Positions 59,221 through 64,000 of a stretch of 64,000 bases of DNA are shown here, piece after piece (position 1 is the stretch's first letter; the number at the start of each line of letters is the position of its first letter). The DNA lies in the NCBI GenBank assembly GCA_030268105.1, contig BSDZ01000027.1:65001-129000 (forward strand), in the 5' to 3' direction. A program made the translations under genes and the position numbers. The notes beneath the pieces are model-generated. The model did no database searches and was not told where the DNA came from. It worked only from the letters and a program-made list of their open reading frames with translations. Source of the DNA: Volvox africanus (taxonomy: Eukaryota; Chlorophyta; Chlorophyceae; Chlamydomonadales; Volvocaceae).

Positions 59221-60018
59221 ATGGGCAACAATGCGACAGGGAGCGATTGGACCGCGAATCTTATCACCAGCGACGAGGAGGCCGCGCGGTTGGCCACATC
59301 ATTCAAGACCGTTGCAGTTCTAGGAATAAAAACCGAGCGCCAAGGGGAACAGCCCGCCTTCTACGTCCCGCAGTATCTGTCAACTGCTGGTGTCAAGGTA
59401 GGTGGTTTATCGCTACAGCGATGCAAGAGAGGCCCTTGGGGCTATCGCGCCGCTGGTTGACACACCGGTGTACGGATCCATTAGTGCCTTTGTATTAGCG
59501 TCACTAACTCGTGACTTTTAAGGGCTTCCCTTTTTGCGCACTTGTGAGTGATGCCGACGATTTCCACCTACACACGCTCGAGAGTGCGCCACATGGAATC
59601 CCCCGCTCAGATCGCCCGTGTTTCATTCCTTGCTGACGACAATCTTCCTCCCTTGTCCCTCGTTTTTACTGCGTGCTGGTTACTTGTGGGCATTACTTGG
59701 GAAATTTCCCTTAAGGTCGTCCCGGTGCCTGTCTACTTTCCCGAAGTCACTGAAATCCTCGGCCAGCCCGTATTCCGATCCGTTGCTGCTGCGGCAGCGG
59801 CAGGAGCCCAGCTGGATTGCGTCAACGTGTTTCGGCGGCCAGGAGACGTGGAAGGCCACATGCAGGACGTGATGGCCGCCCGCCCCCGGGTCGTTTGGCT
59901 GCAAAGCGGTATCCGCTGTCCCGAGGCGGAGGAGGCCTGGGCGCGTGCTGGTATTCAGGTGGTGGCGGACAAGTGCCTCATGGTGCTGCACCGCCGGGGA
60001 TTGGCCGCCAGGCTCTAG
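59221..60018 (+). CDS. CoA-binding domain protein (YccU-like)
   Basis: Two exons, 59221-59397 and 59716-60018, join in phase 0 to 159 residues, the usual size for the small CoA-binding (CoA_binding_2) family. The Rossmann-like pattern is visible: FKTVAVLGIKTERQ, PAFYVPQYLSTAGVKV/VPVP, VYFPEVTEILGQPVFRSV, LDCVNVFRRPGDVEGHMQDV, PRVVWLQSGIRCPEAEE and the ending GIQVVADKCLMVLHRR. Bacterial members have the same order (VAVVGLS…VNP…I.G…Y.SL.DIP…DVFR…VW.Q.GI…A…G..VVMDRC). Function in algae is not known; binding of CoA is family inference. The frame is open upstream of the ATG, but an acceptor-like TTTCACAG just before suggests the preceding part is 5' UTR intron. A TGTAA follows 116 nt after the stop. 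Confidence 0.85.
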
Positions 60019-61442
60019 GGCGGAGAAGGGGGCTAAGGCGGTGCTGTGCCGGGGGGAGAAGCTGCCACGTGGTTTCTCAGCATACTTGGCCCAGCTATCT
60101 GCAGTAGCCTGATCAATAAGATAACGACACTGCTGTAATACAATCAACGTGAGCTTGGTGTCTGCAGGGCTGGGAAGGGCAGGGAAGGTGCTGCAGGGAC
60201 TTTGGGGGGACTTAGGGTCCATGTCCGGACTGCCATCGCCCCATTTTGGGTCTGAAGCGGTTATGGTCATTCGGCTGCGTTCTTGGGCCTTACGTGGACT
60301 ACGTCGGGTGTCCCCTGTATGGCGTCTTATCTATGTGGGCTCTATGGAGGGTCAGGCGGATCACACTGGACCACAGAGTGTGTCCGATCCCAGATTAAGT
60401 TTCGCGAAAGTAAAGATCCGTGCAAATCCACTGCTGATTCCATTTGCATTTTTAAGCAAAAGATTACCTCACACGGGTGCGCCATCACCTTGCGTTTGCT
60501 TTATCGCTTCCTATTGCTCTGCTTTGCTCCGACTTTTATAGTGATACAGGGCATTCTTCACGGATTTGTCGTCGTCCAAATTTTCTTTCCGTTTTATGAA
60601 GCAGTTCCTGAGACTTCCGGTTCGTATGAGCCGTATGAGTCCAATAGAGCTTTCTAACCATTAACCAACCAGCCAGACTTCCGGATCTCCGAAGCACCGC
60701 AAGACCGCAACTTCGCGACTATATAATCGCTATGATTCATTCCAATACATGCGAGAATTCTATAAGGAGAATATTTAAGTGCCAATTCATGAAGGACAAT
60801 CCAGATATCAACAACTTCATAGTTTGCCGAACTTCCTGGTGCTGAAAAATTCCCCGCTGAGAAATCTGTGCAGAGATTGGGACTTGAAAAAATCGCAACC
60901 AGTTATTATAGTTGAAACGGAGACTTGAGGCAAATTTTCCTACAACAGTCTGTGTGTCTGACTGCATGGCCAACATATATCGCTATAGATATACACCATG
61001 CCAGCGGAAAATTTAGAGTTTAAACGTTATCTTGAAGTTAGGATGATGTTGACATCCCAATAACCATTGTCCGTTCCGGCACAGATCGACTACGACTTGA
61101 TCAACCACTTCTTTAAGAACTCGAATATCAATTGGTCATTTACGATTACTATATTTCAAAGATCGTGGTGGTTTCACTCACGTAAGTTTACAGCGTCTGT
61201 CATGGAACTGTCTCGTCCAACGCTCACACCCAACCACTCCACGATTACTGGCACACCGTTGGAGATTTTCATTTCTTGCTTCGTACCCTCAATTACTGCA
61301 TCAACTTTCAGCTTTCCAAAGATGCCGAATGAAGTCTCAATAGTACGCTTTCTTGAGGCAAGTTTGCAACAGCACTTGTGCAGAATATAAATCGTAATTG
61401 TAGCTAATAGGGTCTTATCAGAGTGTTTATAATTTAGTAAAA
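60019..61442. other. Intergenic region
   Basis: The 3' UTR of the CoA-binding gene lies at the left and the 5' flank of the Reeler/DOMON-like gene at the right, AT-rich in its second half. No other gene is recognised. Confidence 0.4.
60134..60138 (+). promoter_or_regulatory. Putative poly(A) signal TGTAA of the CoA-binding protein gene
   Basis: TGTAA lies 116 nt downstream of the TAG stop, within the range typical for algal transcripts. Confidence 0.5.
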
Positions 61443-64000
61443 ATGAATGTCAGGCTGCGATGCCTTCGACGCCGAGCTAGCCAAGATGAAGCGAGTCTTG
61501 CCTTCCTGCTTTTGACCCTGCTGGCGACGGTCCAACTAGCAGTCTCAACTCCAACTTATTTCCTGGATCCGGCAAGGGCACTTATCAACGACAGTCAGAA
61601 ATGCGTTGCGCACCCCTCTTCAACTACGAGTGCGAAAGGCATCCAAAAGCACGGTACTCCAGTATTGGACAGGTAAAATCTCCCACGCATTCCGCTTTGA
61701 TGGGCGCGGTATAAAATATTTCTTGATAACGAGATTACACTTGTCGCTATGAATTTGTGGCCTTCGTGCGATCGACTTGCAACGAGGTGCAACTCATCAT
61801 CATAACTTGTTCGAATCGTCCCATTGCCTTCCCCGCACTTATCCAGCAATATAACATTCGAGATTTACAATATTGAGGGCAATGCACAAGCAGCCGTTCT
61901 TTGTCCGGGAAGCGACTACAACCTCAAGGTAACAAAACTTGTCGGAGGCCCACGACGGCCCCATCTTGGCGGTGTGCCGTAAGCTCTGCAACCAAAGGCC
62001 CGCAACTCCGCCATCCCAATGAAACCTACATTTATTGCATGGAAATTTATTATATCACTCAATTTTATCCGCTAGTTACGAGTCACATGCGTGCGAGACG
62101 GCTTCAAAAGTACCGAGAGGTTCTAAGCGCACATGTGGACGTTTTCCACGGCAGACTCAACCACCATCGGTCGAATGACACAATTCTCCTGCTATTGCTG
62201 CTGCTACTGTGGCACCTGTTGCGGCAGAAGTTTACCCGAACATTGTGAGATCATGTTGCATCGCATCATGTGCCAGCATCCCGCCTGCTGCACGCCTGGA
62301 ACGCATCATCGCATGACCCGATCTGTTTTTTGCCCCCGCTAGGAAGTACATACTAGTATACGATGTAGTATGGAGGTAATTCGTTGGGAGATGCGTTTTC
62401 GCCCCGGCCTGATCTGCCCCCGCCCTCTCCTCTTGGCTCTTTTGGTATGATCGCAAATCCTGTTGGATCCAAAGTTGATCTGTCGTTGGATCCGCTGTCG
62501 GATTCGCCATTGGATCCAATGTGTATGGATGCGACCTAATGAAGTTTATTCCATTCACTCACTTCGTGGCGCGTGTCTATCCACGTGCAGGTGGCATTTG
62601 GCGGGCGCGACCGTGCGGCCCTGCTCAACTCTAACCCCCCTCTCGTCACCTTCACGCTGCCCGTGCCAACCAGTGGATGGTATGGAGCGTTTTGAAATGA
62701 AAATTATAGTTTATTTTCTTACAACGCATCTTGTGCAGTTGATCACTAAGGATCCAACAAGCGCCTCTTCCTTCCCTCTCCTGCTGCTGCATCAGCTCTT
62801 ACCTCAGCAACTGCATCACGACCATGCATCACCGCCTGCGGGCGCTGAATTCTATTCCCGTAGCATTGCAACAGGCAGTAGTCATGTACGGCACCGTATC
62901 ATGGTGCTTACTATAACTTGCTTAGGATGGAGGGAGGGAGTAAATTTCACACCTACGAAATCCCGCCTGCGTGCTGTCTCCCCATACCCCCGCCCGATTG
63001 TCCCCGGCAGCCCCAACCAGGTAGTTCAGCCATCTTCAAACGCCGCCGCCACCTTCAACACCCGGTTTACCGTCAGCTGCAATGCCATAGGTAAGTGTCA
63101 ATGTGGCTCGAGGACTTGAAGGGTCAGTCAGGGCCTTGCATCGCCTCCTTCTCAGGCGCCGCTTCATCCGCCACCAATGGCACTGCAGGTCAAACCCTCG
63201 TCTTCAAAGTGACATCCGCAGGCAGAGCTGAAGGCCTCACTTGGAAGTACGCGTCAATCAGTGCTCCTGTGGCGAGCGCCGACTCGCCGGCAGCAGCGCC
63301 CGGAGGCACGTGCGCGGCAGCCATTGCAGCGTGCGGTGAGGTTGTTCAGTTGTCCACCCTGGTTGTGGGGCACCGGTGTGCCGGACCTCTTCGCACGGGG
63401 TTAATAAACCCTAAGCCCTCCCCGTCACCCCCAGTTTAGCCACAGGGATTGGGAAAGGCATAGGGGGCTTGTCATGTGTACGACACATGAGGCGCAGTCC
63501 ATGGATGTGGTGCTTTACCGTCCACGGACCCGCGACCCATTGCAGGCTTGAGTCGACCATTACCGCCGCGACCGCCACCGCCGAGCACCGCTTCGGAGGT
63601 GCAGCTCAGTGAAACGACGGGCGCGAGCACCTGCACCCCTAGCACGTTGGGTTATCAATGCATGGTGCGGAAGGTGAGCACTGCGTGGTGGTACCACTCG
63701 TGACTCACAGGACCAGGACCTGGGGCGGATGGGTAAGTGAAGCGCATCATCCTCATGACATCATCGGTATCATCGAGGGATCTTCGCGCCATGGGGCCGG
63801 CAATCAGGGGCCAATCCCCAACCAGGGGCCTGGCTTATGGGGAGGAGCCAGGCGGCCAGGAGATGGTGTGCAGAAATATAAGGAACACGGACAGGGAGTG
63901 CGGACAGCCGGACGCCTTATGGGTCCTCTGCTACTGCTGCCGCCGCTGCTACTGCTTCCGACATCGAATGGAGAGAAGCAGTAGCAAAGGGTCCTTTTAG
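61443..64000 (+). CDS. Secreted/membrane-anchored Reeler-DOMON-like protein, 3' end beyond the window
   Basis: Phase-consistent exons at 61443-61672, 61847-61928, 62591-62679, 63011-63090, 63156-63335 and 63546-63673; the last donor (GTGAGC) shows it continues past 63673. After a basic start the N-terminus has a clear signal sequence (SLAFLLLTLLATVQLAVS). The following region (FEIYNIEGNAQAAVLCPGSD, YNLKVAFGGRDRAALLNS, VTFTLPVPTSGCPNQVV, TFNTRFTVSC, QTLVFKVTSAGRAEGLTW) has the pattern of a Reeler-type beta-sandwich with spaced Cys. A Pro-rich linker (PLPPRPPPPS) leads to STLGYQCMVRK, which resembles the entry to a DOMON domain. Such proteins often end in a cytochrome b561 membrane domain and act at the cell surface or in secretory membranes (ferric-reductase-like). 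Both domain calls are by pattern only; an additional exon between 61929 and 62590 is possible. Confidence 0.55.

Overview
The window reads as nuclear DNA of a green alga, most likely a member of the Chlamydomonadales (volvocine-like). Coding exons are GC-rich and sit in AT-richer introns and spacers. Almost all introns are GT-AG with GTGAG/GTAAG-type donors and pyrimidine-TGCAG acceptors. The four-EF-hand centrin closely resembles Chlamydomonas caltractin as I remember it, and there is a chloroplast chlorophyll b reductase gene. Several genes have a TGTAA motif, the usual algal poly(A) signal, downstream of the stop. I rebuilt exons by hand, requiring the reading phase to be consistent at every junction. 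Species and exact ends are not determined.

Left part (1-20 kb): the 3' portion of a FOUR LIPS/MYB88-like R2R3-MYB gene (+, about 182-3775); a single-exon SLC35B1-type nucleotide-sugar transporter (-, 6426-7418); a NIT1-type nitrilase-fold amidase (+, 10684-13650) with a decayed Ty1/copia fragment in one intron; COP9 signalosome subunit 8 (-, 14933-15940); and, divergently from it, chlorophyll b reductase NOL (+, 16420-20245).

Middle (20-44 kb): an AT-rich spacer; a second MYB gene with one R3-like repeat and a very long Gln-rich tail (+, 24318-28869); an MsrA-type methionine sulfoxide reductase (-, 32062-34551, 5' end unresolved) whose introns and 5' flank carry TG/TA and GGGGGA arrays; a DUF506 (PDDEXK-like) gene (+, 36668-39373, 5' end unresolved); about 4 kb without recognisable genes; then a nearly 1-kb tandem array of a 7-bp unit, CCTGTGN.

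Right part (44-64 kb): a class IIA HAD-like hydrolase of the DxxGVLHDG type (-, 45047-47460) with a probable GC-AG intron; centrin (+, 48649-50400); a confused stretch with open frames on both strands (52.3-54.4 kb); two small phase-consistent genes of unknown function, one a membrane protein (+, 54825-56396 and 56549-57331); a CoA-binding-domain protein (+, 59221-60018); and the 5' part of a secreted Reeler/DOMON-like protein running off the window (+, 61443 onward).

The genes do not form one pathway. They are a normal mix of housekeeping and regulatory functions: transcription, protein-damage repair, deneddylation, chlorophyll turnover, basal body/centrosome and secretory pathway. I found no convincing evidence of a new multi-gene system. 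The most unusual objects are the heptanucleotide array, the GGGGGA array next to msrA, the centrin lacking its C-terminal phospho-serine, and the unassigned small genes.
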